Source of the DNA: Apodemus sylvaticus
Taxonomy: Eukaryota; Chordata; Mammalia; Rodentia; Muridae
Length of the DNA: 64,000 bases
Reading direction: 5' to 3'
Assembly: GCF_947179515.1 (NCBI RefSeq)
Contig: NC_067487.1
Coordinates: 45,944,014-46,008,013, forward strand
The translations under genes were made by a program, and so were the position numbers. Positions 45,765 to 58,163 of the stretch are shown here, piece by piece (the first letter of the stretch is position 1; every line of letters starts with the position of its first letter). A model generated the notes under the pieces. It was not told where the DNA came from and did not search any database. It saw nothing but the letters and a program-made list of their open reading frames with translations.

Positions 45765-47039
45765 CACTCTCCCTTGAGCTTTGAATTTTCATCATAGTCT
45801 AAGGGTGGTGGATAGTGCTGATGGTACACGTTAGTGGGTGTGACGGAGTTTCCCATCGACTTTTCCAATGCCTGCTGCAGATTTTCTTGATCATTTTTAG
45901 CCTTTACAAATGCTGTTCTTTCTGAAATCCCCCAGTTCACTCTCCCAAATTGCCTCGGCTCACCTATCCAGGCCGCTGCCCTTCATTTCTGCACACAGCA
46001 TGTAAGCTTCCATTGTTCACCCACCTGAGCCCTCCCTCCCCCTGTCCCCAGCACCCACCTACCCCCTCCCACCCAGTTCACCAGTTTGTGCTAGTCTATC
46101 AAGATGAAAACAACACTATGACACTCAGAACAAACTTCTCCTGTGAGATGCACACAAGAGGCTCTGTTGCACAATCTGCACTCGGCCCTCATGCAAGGGA
46201 GATTCAACTCGCCGATAGGAGATCCAGACTGCAGATCCCAGGGCAGACTGACTTCTGCCCTTCAGTTGAGTGCAAGAATGCTTATCTCCTTATTTCCAAA
46301 TTCGTCTCAAATGGCAGCTAGTCCTGGGGAGATGTAAATATGTAAGCAAAACCCAGGACCATATTCACAGGTTATCCTTTCTCAAATGCCAGCACTTTGC
46401 AGTTGCCTTATCAGGAGCTGATTCAACTCCTTATTCATAAAAGGCCAGCAACAAGAAAGGGCAGCTAAGTATGCAGGGAAGACTGCAGGAGTTACCACCA
46501 TATACTGATCCTTTTGTTCTGGTATACTGTGTGGGATCGAGCTGTGGGCAACTCTTCTATGTGTCTCTTTCTTGGAGCCCCCGAGGCTACTCTTAGCCTC
46601 CCTTTCAGGAGTAGACACAGGAAACTTTTTAACAATTGTTGGTGGTGTTGAATATTTATCCAACACCCAGGACTACCCTCTGCACTCTACCAATGTGTAG
46701 CTTGCAACTTGTTACAACTTTTTAGAAGGAAAAAAAATCACATTGGCTAAAAGCTAAACATTGTTTAGTCATTGTAAGGGCAACAAAGATACACATTTTT
46801 CAAATATCTGTAGTTGCTTTCCATAACACAATGCAATTTTCTGTCCCTGCCATTAAGAATAATAATAAGCACAATAGAATCTATGAACGTGTCTATTATC
46901 ATACTTGAAACATTTTTCTACACTTGCCAGTAGCTCAGGCTGAAAAAAGAAAAAAATAAAGTTGCCATGTTAAAACATATTTTAAAGGTTCTTCTCCCAG
47001 AAAATATACAAAATAATTGGAACTAAGTTAATTCATTTT
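45765..47039. other. Single-copy-looking segment
   Basis: No named repeat. Contains a C-rich patch at 46020-46080. Open frames reach only 123 codons, without recognisable domains. Confidence 0.4.
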
Positions 47040-47264
47040 ATTTTTCAGTTTTCATTTTATTTCATATGTATGGGTATTTCAAGTGTGTTCCTATGTCTAC
47101 ACATCATGTACACGCTTAATGCTTGCAGAACCCACAAGAGGGAATCAGATTCTCCTGGATTAGAGTTAAGATGGTTGTGAGCCACTATGTTGTTGCTAGA
47201 AATTGAACTCAGGACTCTAGAAGAGCAGCCAAATGCTCTTAACCTCTGAGCCATCATCCATCCA
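47040..47264 (-). mobile_element. B3 SINE (diverged)
   Basis: Antisense: 'TTTCATATGTATGGGTATTT', 'GATGGTTGTGAGCCACTATG', 'TTGAACTCAGGACTCTAGAA', 'TTAACCTCTGAGCCATC'. Confidence 0.9.
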
Positions 47265-47589
47265 AATAGATTTGTTTTCTGTCTGTACAATGTTAATGCT
47301 TGTCTTGGTTCCCCTTATGGCTGTCTTCTACAACCCAAAGTTGGCACCTTTGAAAATCTCCACCTGGGAAAGACAAGTCCACTCCCTTTCTTGAGATGCC
47401 CTAACAGGAATAAAAGTACAGAGTGATCATAATCCATCATCCTTCTAGCAGGTCAATATTCCTCCACTCGGGTACCTTCTGACCTGTCTTCTTCCTCTTC
47501 CTCATTGGAAAACTGATCTGGCATATAGCTAGAAACAGTATGTGAGCTAAGAACCCTGAAATTGTGTCAACTCCTTCCCAACCTTTTTT
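47265..47589. other. Unassigned sequence
   Basis: Nothing recognised. Confidence 0.4.
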
Positions 47590-48053
47590 TTTCCTTCTTT
47601 TTTTTTTTGTTTTGTTGTTGTTGTTGTTGTTGTTTACTTCACAGTATTTTATTTCATTTTTATTGCATTTAAACTTTTCATACAACATATTTTGGTCATA
47701 TGTTCTTTCCTTTCGCCAAGTCCTCCCAGGCCCTCCTGGATGCCTACCCACCCAACATTATGTTCTCAATCTCTCTTTCAAAAACAAAGACAAAGAAAGA
47801 CAAAAATAACAAAAACCTCTAACCCTAAACAGAAAAACATACACACATGCGTGAGCACACACACACACACAATGGAGTCCATTTTATATTGGTCAGCCAC
47901 TCCTGAGCACGGGACCTGCCTTGATATGTGGTTGATATGTTCAATGTCACTTCACTGAAGAAAACTTGTTTTCCATTTTCCAGCAGGTATCAAAGCAAAT
48001 GTCTCCTTGGTTACGGATGGGACCTTATGCGTACTTTACTTTGTCTATACTGA
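47590..48053 (-). mobile_element. Old L1 3'UTR remnant
   Basis: Antisense L1 tail: T-rich/(TTG)n, 'TTATTGCATTTAAACTTTTC' + 'ATACAACATATTTTGGTCAT', 'CACAATGGAGTCCATTTTAT', 'GACCTGCCTTGATATGTGGT'. Confidence 0.75.
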
Positions 48054-48475
48054 GATTTTTTTTTATTCTATATATTTTTTATTTACATTTCAAATGATTT
48101 CCCCTTTCCTGGCTCCCCACTTCCCGGAAGTCCCATAAACCCTCTTCCCTCCCTCTGTTCCCCCATCCACCCCTTCCCACTTCCCTGTTCTGGTATTGCC
48201 CTACACTGCTTCACTGAGCCTTTCCAGAACCAGGGGCCACTCTTCCGTTCTTCTTGGACATCATTTGATGTATGGATTATGTCTTGGGTATTCCAAGTTT
48301 CTAGGGTATATATACACAATGGAGTACTATTCAGCCATTAGAAACAATGAATTCATGAAATTCTTAGACAAAAGGATGGAGCTGGAGAACATACTAAGTG
48401 AGGTAACCCAGTTTCAAAAGATCAATCATGGTATGCACTCAATGATTAGCAGATAGTAGCCTAGAAATTTTTTCT
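48054..48475 (-). mobile_element. L1 3' fragment with 5' inversion (twin-priming form)
   Basis: 48054-48300 is antisense L1 3'UTR ('TTTACATTTCAAATGATTTC', 'CTGAGCCTTTCCAGAACCAG', 'TGTCTTGGGTATTCCAAG'). 48302-48475 is sense ORF2 end ('ATGGAGTACTATTCAGCCAT' + 'TAGAAACAATGAATTCATGA'). Both halves break at the same element site (CCTAGAAACTT), which is the structure left by twin priming. Confidence 0.88.
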
Positions 48476-49619
48476 TCCTTCTTAGACCCTGCATGTTGGC
48501 AGAAATATTGAAAGGTAAGGATTCCTACACTTTTCAAAATACCTAGATCTCTACTAGATTTGACCTGCCATCTTGGGATGGTATTGGTGATTTCCTGTAC
48601 ATGTGGAGAGAACTCTGTGGTGGGGTACGTACCAAAGCATGAATCATTACCTCTTTGTAGTAAGGACTACATGGGCTCAATTGGTATCTTTACATACTGT
48701 ATTCTCTAAATGTTCTGCAGATGAATTATTTTCATGCTCAAAAAGAAAAGTGGTTTTTGTTTTGTTTTGTTTTTATATTTGGTTTAAACACTATACCAAG
48801 ACATACTGTTTACCTTGTCCTGTGTTTTTCCCTCAGTGTATTATTATTTCTTCTCTTCTCTACACCCAGCCTGATGAGAAAGGGCTTTCTCTCTATGAAG
48901 AAGGCTGAAATCTAAAGACAAAATTTTAAGAGAAAATACGTGTTGAAGGTTTTTAAACCTTATCTAACATAAGCCATGATTTGCCACCATGTGCTTTAAC
49001 ATCATAGGAAAAAGAAAGTAAGTCATTTATCGACAATGTATTACATCCGAATTCTTCTGGTACAAAAAGAATCGTAGGACTAAAATTTAAGTTAAATATA
49101 GTTTGTAATAATTAAATTTGAATGATACAAAGTTAAAACTGAGTTGAAAAAAATGTAACTCACAACCACAAATAAGGGAGCCCTGGAGATGGAGAATTGT
49201 CCTAGAGGCAACGCCCGCTGTCCGTCAGCTACAGATAAGTTTTCCTACCTGCTTCCCCATGCTGTGATTTGGTTGAAAGACATGTATCCTTCTGTGTTGA
49301 TGGGACACACCTGTCCTACTGATCTTACTCTGACTGTGAAGCATCTGTCCTCCCAAAATGTACTCTTTGTGCTTGAAGAGTTTGTAAGCTACTTCCCTCT
49401 TCTGTGTCTAGAAGTATCAAAATCTACTGCAGAATATTTGGGTTTCTTTAGTCAAAAATCTGCAGGTCTCTGTTACTGATTTTCTCACTACAAAAAAAAA
49501 ATCCCTACATGTGAACTTAGTAACTAGAGTTTACTTGTGAAAATGAAAATATATGAAAAAAGCCCTCAGCAAACTACCATTTCATGCATATTAATACAAC
49601 TACAATTTTAAAAAAGGTA
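48476..49619. other. Single-copy-looking segment
   Basis: About 1.1 kb without recognised repeats. Frames of about 100 codons at 48603-48908 and 49189-49479 show no domain that I know. Confidence 0.4.
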
Positions 49620-49945
49620 GTTAATAACAAGTGTTAGAGAAATTGGAACACTCGTACATTGCCAGTGTATACACTGTCAATATAGAAAACATTAGTTTCC
49701 AAAATACCATTCTAAAATTGCTTTAGTGATTCCTCAAAATTGTCCACATAGAATTTCCAAACGATTCAAATTCCATTCCTGTGTACAAACCTACGAGGAA
49801 AAAAAAGACGTGGTTAAGTGTTTATAGTAGCATTGTTCATAATACTTAAAAGGTAGAAATAACCCAAATGTCCATCAATAACATTGTAAATCCATGTGAT
49901 GATATATTTATTATTCAGCAGTAAAAAAAATAAAGATAAATAAAG
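49620..49945 (+). mobile_element. Ancient L1 ORF2 3' remnant
   Basis: 'GTTAGAGAAATTGGAACACT', 'TAGCATTGTTCATAATACTT', 'AACCCAAATGTCCATCAATA', 'TTTATTATTCAGCAGTAAAA' follow the L1 ORF2 C-terminal consensus order with heavy divergence. Confidence 0.8.
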
Positions 49946-49949
49946 AAGG

Positions 49950-50075
49950 ATGGTAAAAATGGTCCAGTAGAAAACGGCATTAACTGTCAAATCAGATGAA
50001 CTGAGCTCAGTCCCTGGGATACATATAGTAAAAGGAGCTTGTCATTGACCTCCACATATAAACTGTGGTATGTGC
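49950..50075 (+). mobile_element. tRNA-derived SINE (B3/RSINE1 type, old)
   Basis: 'GGATGGTAAAAATGGTCCAG' head, 'GAGCTCAGTCCCTGGGATAC' B-box region, 'GTCATTGACCTCCACATATA'. It lies at the A-rich end of the L1 remnant. Confidence 0.6.
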
Positions 50076-50715
50076 AACACTTTGTTATTCCAATTGCAAG
50101 GAGTGCCCTTCACACACAGTTTCATCCCTGACATCATTCCTCAATTTTAAAGAGAACTGGGACTTCTTGACAGAAAGGTTTATTCCATGCTTACCTAGGA
50201 CAACATGTGCCAGAAAGCAATCGGACTCTCTGTGGTTAACAAGATTAGAGAAAGCTGATATGAAGCTACCCATGAGGACTGCCCAAGGCTCACAAAGGTG
50301 ACCCACGTGAGTTTTCTTCTGTACGTTATTACTTCTCCTCTCTTGAATTCTATCGAGTTAACCCTTCGGTCTAATGAAGACAAACAAGGTCTCATGAAAC
50401 ACGTCCACATGGTGCTCAATAAAATATGTCTGAAACTATATGTCTAATAGCTTCAGGATTCTTTTCTGCTCCCACCAGGTCCAATTTACCTATTTACTAT
50501 TTGCTTCCTCTAAGTGAGGCTTGCTCAGAAAACAAAACTTATAAAAATGCATAAGTGAATCTTAAGCACTTTCTTGGCGTATGTAAATCATGGACAAGTA
50601 GTGAGGGATACAGACTAAAGAATGAAAAAAGAGACAATCTAACGTGCTATAGAAATAGCCTCCTTGACTGTGACTGGATGTGCAGCTAGACAAAGCAAGT
50701 GGATATTTTGCATAC
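50076..50715. other. Unassigned sequence
   Basis: No recognised gene or repeat. Overlapping short frames on both strands look like chance. Confidence 0.4.
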
Positions 50716-50728
50716 AAAGAAGGTGGGA

Positions 50729-51096
50729 GTTAGAGAAAGGAATAAGGAACTGGAGGGGATTGCAACCCCACAAGAAGAACAACAATATCAACCAACCAGA
50801 CCCCCCCCAGAGCTCCCAGGGTCTAAACCACCAACCAAGGAGTACACATGGAGGGACCCAGGGCTCCAGCAGCATATGTAGCAGAGGATGGCCTTGTCGG
50901 GCATCAATGGGAGGTGAGGCCCTTGGTCCTGTGAAGGCTAGATGCCCTGGAGTGTAGGGGAATGCCAGGGTAGGGAGGTGGGAGTGAGTGGGTGAGTGGG
51001 GGAATACCCTCATAGAAGCAGGGCAGAGGGTAGAGGTGGGGAAAACCAAGAAAGGGGACATTTGAAATATAAATTAAAAATATCCAATTAAAAAAG
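50729..51096 (+). mobile_element. L1 3' end with target-site duplication
   Basis: Mouse-type L1 3'UTR: 'GGGATTGCAACCCCACAAGA', 'ACACATGGAGGGACCCAGGG', 'GGCCTTGTCGGGCATCAATG', 'GACATTTGAAATATAAATTA'. The direct repeat AAAGAAGGTGGGA at 50716-50728 and 51097-51109 is perfect. Confidence 0.96.
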
Positions 51097-51124
51097 AAAG
51101 AAGGTGGGAAAATTTATCCATCAG

Positions 51125-51805
51125 CTCCTGAAGTGGAAATTTCTAGTTTCTTTAGAGACTCAGTTGTGTTATATGATGTTTTTCTGCAAGCTGTTTTATG
51201 GGAGGATGCTTTTGCTGAAGCAGACATGTGGGAGGATGTTTTGCTGAGAGGAGACACTGGTTTTTCCAGAAGTTGCCTGGGAAAAGGACATGTGATGTTT
51301 TGCTAGAGCAGACCGTTGAGAGAACAAGGGATGTTTGGAAAGGATATAAACATGGCCCAGCAGACAGTGGATGGAGCTGTGGCATTGGTTTGCCTTGCCC
51401 CTCTTTGATGGTCTTCCTTGTGCTTCACTGGCACTGGTCTTCACTGACAACACTGGCATTGGTTCGCCTTGCCTTCTTCATTGACTTCATAGAGAGAAAC
51501 ACACCAAAGAACTTCCATGGTATTCCAGTAGCTTCTTGCCACTTGTGCGGACTCTTGCCACTTGTGCTATTAGCAGAGCCTTGTGGCTTCTTCTGGATCA
51601 GCCACTGCTGGTTCACCAATGGCATTTGTGAGTGGGTTGAGCCGCTGCTGCTCATTTGTGTGAGGTGAACTGCTGATATCCTGACAATGCAGATTGGATT
51701 TGCACCCCAAAACTATAAACTCTAAAGAGGTCCACATCTTCCTTTCCTCTATTAACCTTTCCTTTCCACTACCCCTGGTGGATGGTGGGATAGAAGGGAG
51801 ATTAA
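51125..51805 (+). mobile_element. Solo LTR of a rodent ERV
   Basis: Recognised by order: 'TATATGATGTTTTTCTGCAA', repeated 'GGGAGGATG' blocks, 'GGAAAGGATATAAACATGGC' (TATA-like), 'CTTCATAGAGAGAAACACAC', 'CCAAAACTATAAACTCTAAA'. The 146-codon frame inside it is LTR sequence, not a gene. Confidence 0.65.
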
Positions 51806-52290
51806 AGCACTTAAGTACGCTTATTAAAATAGGTTTTGAAATATTTAAACCTACAGGCTCCTGTCTTGATTAAGTCAGGTGAGCCTTCTGTGGGATGGCT
51901 TTTCCACTAAATTAGACTGCTTCCCTGTGATAATCTTCTTCCCTCTCCTGACTATCCTATAAATGGAAAGTTATAGTTAACACCTTGATTAGATTCAGCT
52001 TACACATTTTTGTCTATCGTGGCACTCGATCCTATCAGGACACACTTAGAGCTGACTGATAGATACAATGGCTGACTGCTGGTTTTCAGTAGTAAACTGC
52101 TCTCTCCATAATGCCTTTCTAAGTTTCCTCTTGATACAAGAGAGAGATATAATTACTTTGGGACTATATAATTGTCTATATAAATTACTAGCGGGCCAAC
52201 ACTTCCTCTGAGATCGAAGCATTCCATCCTGCGGGAAGCTGTGGATATTTACAAGTATGTGACGAGTCAGATAGTTTTCCTTTAAAATCT
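51806..52290. other. Unassigned sequence
   Basis: No recognised gene or repeat. Confidence 0.4.
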
Positions 52291-52294
52291 TTCA

Positions 52295-52475
52295 CATTTT
52301 TTTGTATGTGTGTGAATGTATGTGCATGCATGTGCAAGAGCACATGTAGAGATCAGAGGACAACCTGTGGGAGTCAGTTCTCTCTGTGTAGTGTATGGTT
52401 CCCAGGGATTGAACTCAGGTCGTCAAGGTCAATAGCAAGCACCTTTCCCTGATGAGCCACCAGGCCATCCCTAAA
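52295..52475 (-). mobile_element. tRNA-derived SINE (B3/RSINE1 type)
   Basis: Antisense: 'GAGATCAGAGGACAACCTGT' + 'GGGAGTCAGTTCTCTCTG', 'GATTGAACTCAGGTCGTCAA', 'TGATGAGCCACCAGGCCATC'. Confidence 0.85.
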
Positions 52476-52539
52476 GCCATTTCTCACTGCTGTACATACC
52501 TTGTTACAGGAAAGTAAACAACTCAAAATAGCTTCAAGA

Positions 52540-52995
52540 AGTCCCTGAAACTAACCAGAGGCTCCTCCCTCCCTTGTCAGAGTAAGCAAAATAAAGGCTG
52601 AGAGTCCCTCTCAGACCTTAGGAAGATGAGCTGCGATGAAGATTCTCAGAAGAGAAATGTAGCCAAGGAGACTCTGAGACCAGACCAGACACCCGGAGAA
52701 AGCAGAAACCATCTGAACTGCCTGGAAGATGTTTGAGCCAACTGAGGTACCGAGAAAGGACACTCTCCAATATGTTGAACTTACTTTGTGAGCTGTCACC
52801 CATGCTGTGTGAGCTTTGGTGATGCAGCCTTCTTTGAGTCACTTCTGCTCTTCTAACCAACCCTTCACCCATATTCCCATACGTAACCCCAATAAAACTC
52901 ATCAGTTCATCAAATTGGACTTTGGTGATATCTTTACTTTGGTCTTTCTGTTTTCCTATGTAGGGTAAGGAGATGTGTGTTGTGTTTCCCAGGAA
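52540..52995 (+). mobile_element. LTR of a rodent ERV-like family (copy 2 of 3)
   Basis: Sense copy: 'GAGCTGTCACCCATGCTGTG', 'CCCATATTCCCATACGTAAC' + 'CCCAATAAAACTCATCAG' (AATAAA), 'TGGACTTTGGTGATATCTTT'. These complement blocks in the 43.0 and 60.1 kb copies. Confidence 0.75.
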
Positions 52996-54311
52996 ACATC
53001 TTATCACCCATCAGTTACCCATTAAACATTCCCCCAATGGCTTTCATATCTATTCTCATTCAGGCCTTTTCAATAAGTCTTACACACAATGATATTGTTC
53101 AGTGTGTAAATGTATGTCAGAGCAGGTGGGGATTTATTTCTCCTCTCCACTGTCTTTAATCCCACTCCAGGTATTGGATTTTGGGTGGTCTTCAAGAGAC
53201 TGAGATTAATCTGCATAAGATAAAAGGCTCCGAACATTTCTACAACCTGAGAGAGTGTTTAGCCCCCTTTCATCCTGTTAATAGGCAAGTGGTGAATCTT
53301 GAGCTGTGACTTTTCCTTAAAGCTAATGCTTCCAAAATACAAAGGAAGAAAGCATCTTCCTAAATGTTAGTTTATGAAACATCCGCATTCATTTGTTGGC
53401 TAATTCATGCAAAACTGCTTTGTGGCTTTGGTGGTAAATGGTTGTGTCTGCAACCAGCTGTCTCCAAAATCATAAAGGAAAACTAACCTTTGGTACCTAC
53501 CAGACTCTTCTATAAAGATGACCTTGGCAATTTAGGACATAAAAAAAATGTTTACCTTCTGAAAGCTCCTTAAATCCAAGTCCTAAACAGAGACTGCCCA
53601 GCCTTCCATTATTGCTTACATTGTGAAATGATACTGCCACCCACTCAGCCCCTCACACTGGAAACATAAGAACCAGCCTCGTTTCCTGTTGGTTCTGCCT
53701 ATTCTTTGGCTCTTGAAAGCATCCTTTTCCTCGGTGCCAGCGCCTCCCCCATGTCAGCATCCCTCTCCACAGAGCTGGGAGGAAAGCATTTCAAAATGCA
53801 AAGGGACTCCACTGCTTTCACGTCACAGGATTTCCTCTGGGAAACCCAAAGCATCCATCAGATTTACAAGAGCTCGTAGAATGGCAACCACCAGCTTCGC
53901 CACTTACCTCAGCTTCTGTGTTTCTCACACTTTAGTCTTTAAAAGTTCCTTTGGGTTATTGAACGAGTACTTTCTTACCTCCCAGGCTTGACAAGTCTGC
54001 GTCTATCTTCCGAAACACCACCCATCACACACAGGACTGCTAAAGTACTACTTAAAGAAATCCCCCTCCTGGTTCTCTTTAGCAGTATTCACTGTCCTTA
54101 TTACACAGCTGTCTTCTCTTTCATACTGAAATTTCTATAAATGCTTCAACTGGATTTTTCTTCTTTCTTCTTCCTCCTAGTGAACCTCAACTGCAAAGAC
54201 AGCAGAAAAACATTAAGAATATCTTACTTGGTTTAGCATATAGCAGTAATTTCATACATGCTTATTTAATCTTGCCAAGCCAAATTCAAAATGCTCTTTT
54301 AAAAAGAAAGG
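52996..54311. other. Single-copy-looking segment
   Basis: About 1.3 kb, no recognised transposon. No gene supported. Confidence 0.4.
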
Positions 54312-54448
54312 CTGCCTGGCAGGGGTGCACGTCTTTAATCCCAGCACTCAGGAAGCAGAGGCAGGTGGATTTCTGTGAGTTAAAGGCCAGCCTAGTCTAT
54401 AGAGAGAGTTCTAGGACAACCATGGCTTCCAAAAACAAATAAGCAAAA
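54312..54448 (+). mobile_element. B1 SINE
   Basis: 'GCACGTCTTTAATCCCAGCA' + 'CTCAGGAAGCAGAGGCAGG', 'GTTAAAGGCCAGCCTAGTCT', 'GAGTTCTAGGACAACCATGG', then an A-rich tail. Confidence 0.93.
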
Positions 54449-54514
54449 CAAAACAGAAGGGATTCTGAATATAAAATTGTCAGATATATCAGAGGTTTAT
54501 TGTTTAGTTGATTT

Positions 54515-54665
54515 ATTTAAAATCTAGAGTGAAGTTTAGACCACTTGCTACCAAGTTTAACCTTAAACTTGAGTTCAGTTCTTGGGATGAACATGGTAAA
54601 AGGAGAAACCGACTCCTGCAGGTTATCCTTGGACCTCCAAACACATGCAATCACAATAAAAAAAG
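54515..54665 (+). mobile_element. tRNA-derived SINE (B3/RSINE1 type)
   Basis: 'CTTGAGTTCAGTTCTTGGGA' B-box region, 'GGTAAAAGGAGAAACCGACT' + 'CCTGCAGGTTATCCTTGGAC', A-rich tail. Confidence 0.8.
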
Positions 54666-56484
54666 ATAATGAAAGTTGGACTATTTCCTAAAACTACCTC
54701 AGCTTTGTTATGATTTCTGGAATAACCCCCCAAAATGGTGATGATAACAAATACATCTACTACAAGATACAGGAAAGGAAATACTGATGGCATAGGAGGG
54801 TCATGTTTCTGGCATGCAATATGTACTCAGTTTGAGACAATTATTATTAAAGATCAAAATAATTGATTGGTGTGTGAACAGGAAATAAGGAACAGGGAGA
54901 GTTACTCAAGATGACACTCAAGCCATGATGGTAGCAACCACTAATTTTGTAAGATGACAAAATATACGAAGTTACACACTAGCAAGAACATTCTAACTTC
55001 TAAAATCTGAAGGGTTCTTGGAAGGCAAGTTGACAAAGTGTACTGGCAGAAGGAACAGCCTGTATTAGAAGCTCACGCCTTCAAAAATCTGGGTCTTAAT
55101 CCAGGATCACTGAAAGCATACAATATCCATGCATAGACTTCTATGTCTATAACTCTTTTAGAACAAGTGCAAATTTTTGTTTGAGTGTGTAAGTGTTCTA
55201 TTCTCTGTACTATTCTGGGAAGATGGTTCATATATTGCAAAGCTGTTCAAAAGGACCACAAACATTAAAAAAAAAAAAAGTGAAGAATCACTGCCTAACA
55301 GTTTCTTCAGGAAATCTGGTGCCTTGGCAAAAATGGAAATGTTGACAGTGTGACGGTTGTGTCATCTGGCTGGCCAAAACAATGTTTTCTGTTAAAGCAA
55401 AGATTAGAAGTCTTGAGGCCAAAATGATCTCAACTAAATGGTTCTTCTATGCTAGGTTTCCATCTGTCCCACATGTGAGCCATTAGCACATGCTTCCTGT
55501 TGATTTTCATACCCTGTTTGCAAGAAAATCGCACTGAGACCAGTACATTATTCAACTAATGTATTGGAGAATCAAATAAACATTCCTCTGATACATGCTA
55601 TTTTATACCGTTACACAATGGGTATGAGTTTAAGCATACATTAACCAGAACTGCGTCTAACTAATCTGCCTACCAGTTTTTTATATACACATATATGTAT
55701 ATATAGTTCCATTCCAGTTCAGGAACTAGTGAGGCTCACCATGTGTTGAAATAATTTATTTCAACACTTAACGCATCATCAGTCCTGTATTTCCACATGT
55801 TGTGACACCATTTGACCTCAGCCCATTGTTAAATATTTAATAGCACTGTTGAATAAACAATACAAAGTATTGTTTACTTTTGAATGTGACACTTACATGA
55901 AAAATAAATAAATAAAAAACAATACATGCTCCAAAAGGTACAAGGTATATTGCTGTTGTTGTTACCTTCTTGATGGACGGAAAAGGAAATACAAGGGGAA
56001 GTCCAGGGAAGATCAATGAATCAGGCGGCAACCACAATGGAAAAGATGCCACAACCCACCAAGAGAGAGTGAAGGCAGTGACTGCCACCCAAATGCTGGC
56101 AGAATGGACACCGCAGGTTTCCACCTCTCCGAAATGCAATGATGGATTGTTCCGAATAGGAATCTACTTACGTAAAAATGATAGAAAAATATTCAACAAA
56201 CCACTAGCCAATGAGGGATCTTTCTCAACATTCACTGAGTATAAATTCTGTGGTGGATGATTTTTTTTTTTCCTGACTAACTGACTAGGATCTGAAGGAA
56301 ACACCAGTAAGAACATGTAAGCAACTTTGGTCAGTTAGTGTGCCTCTCCTGGAAAGTGTGCTTACTACATTCCTTCTGATGGCCACAGACAATCAGCCTT
56401 TGGAAGGAGGAAGACAAGGGTCAGCCTACACAAGGAAATGTCCATAACTTGTTCAGCTTCTCTGAGATACAGAAGTAAATACTG
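54666..56484. other. Single-copy-looking segment
   Basis: About 1.8 kb. Short A-run at 55267-55279 and TATATA patch near 55682-55706. No supported gene. Confidence 0.4.
55743..55767. repeat. Perfect 25-bp palindrome
   Basis: Arms GTGTTGAAATAA (55743-55754) and TTATTTCAACAC (55756-55767) are exact complements around a single T. It lies in sequence not otherwise repetitive. Confidence 0.95.
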
Positions 56485-56561
56485 CTCTCATTCTCTCTGT
56501 CTCTTTGTCTGTCTCTTTCTCTGTCTCTATCTCTCTCATACACACACACACACACACACAA
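56485..56561. repeat. (TCTG/TCTC)n followed by (CA)n
   Basis: Pyrimidine-rich tetranucleotide variants lead into about 20 bp of CA. Confidence 0.93.
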
Positions 56562-57074
56562 ACCCTTTTTCAACATATGCTCTTCATTAACAAACAAAGC
56601 ACAATGTGAATCCCCTAAACCATAGTTGAGAGAAATGTTATTTTTTTTGTTTTGTTTTTTAAGTGAATGAAAAGATATACTATGTTTATAGTTTTCAAAG
56701 ATTTCTTTTTGCTAACAGGCTACCTCTCCACAATTACACTATCACAACCATAAACTCTGTCAAGATTTTGTAGAAATAGACAAGCAGATTGTATAAGTTG
56801 TGTATATAAAAAAAACAAGTAGATTACCTAATGAGATCTTGAAAAGAAAGAACAGAACAGTAGAATTATAGTCTCTGACTTCGTTGCTTCTGCTAAAGCT
56901 GGTAATAACAACAGTTTGGCACCGGCTTAGGATCAATAAATAGATCAATAGACCAGATCACAGGCCAGATATAGAGCTCAGTGATGAGGCCATCTGATTT
57001 TTTTTTTTTTTTTACAAGATGCAAAAGCAAGGCAAAGCAAAAGTTCCCTACATGGAAAGATGGCGGTCCTGTAT
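56562..57074. other. Unassigned sequence
   Basis: T-run at about 57000-57013. Nothing else recognised. Confidence 0.4.
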
Positions 57075-57405
57075 CATTCTGCTACTGTAACAACACACCA
57101 TATGTTAGGTCCTTTATAAGCAACAGCAGTGTATCGGTCACTGTTTTGAAGTTTTGGTTTATCCTGATATCATGGCATCAACAGATTCGGTATCTGTTAA
57201 GGCTTCTTCTCCCTGCTTCCAGAGCAAGGCCTTGTGGCTGCAGCCTCACAGAGAATGAAGAGGTAAAAGGGACAGACGCCCACCCTTAAGCCCCTTGATA
57301 AGAGATGAAATCCCAACCATAAGAGCATAGTCCTCATGGCCACTCCTCCTAAATATGTTACTCTAAACCCTAGCAACAGCTGGACAAAACTTATCAACAT
57401 AATAC
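57075..57405 (-). mobile_element. MaLR LTR (MST/MLT1-like)
   Basis: Antisense MaLR landmarks in order: 'CTACTGTAACAACACACCAT', 'ATCAACAGATTCGGTATCTG' + 'TTAAGGCTTCTTCTCCCTGC', 'CATAAGAGCATAGTCCTCAT' + 'GGCCACTCCTCCTAAATATG'. Confidence 0.8.
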
Positions 57406-58110
57406 AGTAGATGTCCATAGTTAGTCTAACTGCCTACAGACTGAACTCTGACTAAACAATACTTCCTTCTTGAATGAAGTACACATCACAACAGAGATAA
57501 GATTCATGCCAGTTTTTTTTCTTAATGAAAGTGACAACAACACAGATGACCAAACAACAACTACACCAACTACTAACTCCAATAATCAACAGGAAGCCCT
57601 TAGAAGGAGCTAATTATTTCAGTACGTAAGTTCAATGGCTTGCTGCTTAATTGAAAGCCAAAATGAGGTATCAGAAATCAAACTATAGCAACATGACTAT
57701 AATATACCAACTCACCTTTAGCCGATGAATCACCCAGGAAGGAGGCTCTCGCTTTGATCGACACATTGTTTTGAACCCAGTATGGGAAGCAAAACAGCAA
57801 ATACTGGGTTTGTTCTCATGCTTTCCATGATGTAGGATGTGTACATGGAATTGGGGCAGAAAGTACTGAAGTTCACATGCTGACATTTTCAGTCACACTC
57901 AAATATATGAGTCCCTTATCTTATCCAAGTGGCCAGAAACTTGTAGAACTTTCTATGAACCCCACATAATATTTCTATCCTGGGGCAAAATTTGAATGGC
58001 TTGTCTTAATGAATATGCTGATAGTGAATTAGTTTAAGTGCCTGTGTGTCCCAAATCTTAGCTGAGTTCTGGAAAATCAAAGTAGTTCTAAAATGAAGGG
58101 GGAAACAAAG

Positions 58111-58112
<2 letters not shown>
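57406..58112. other. Unassigned sequence
   Basis: No recognised gene or repeat. Confidence 0.4.

Positions 58113-58160
<48 letters not shown>
58113..58160. repeat. (CA)n microsatellite
   Basis: 48 bp of uninterrupted AC/CA dinucleotide. Confidence 0.97.

Positions 58161-58163
<3 letters not shown>

Noticed and set aside
50639..51061. 140-codon minus-strand frame
   Set aside because: It is antisense to an L1 3'UTR bounded by a target-site duplication.
51228..51668. 146-codon + strand frame
   Set aside because: It is inside a solo LTR and has no recognisable protein domain.
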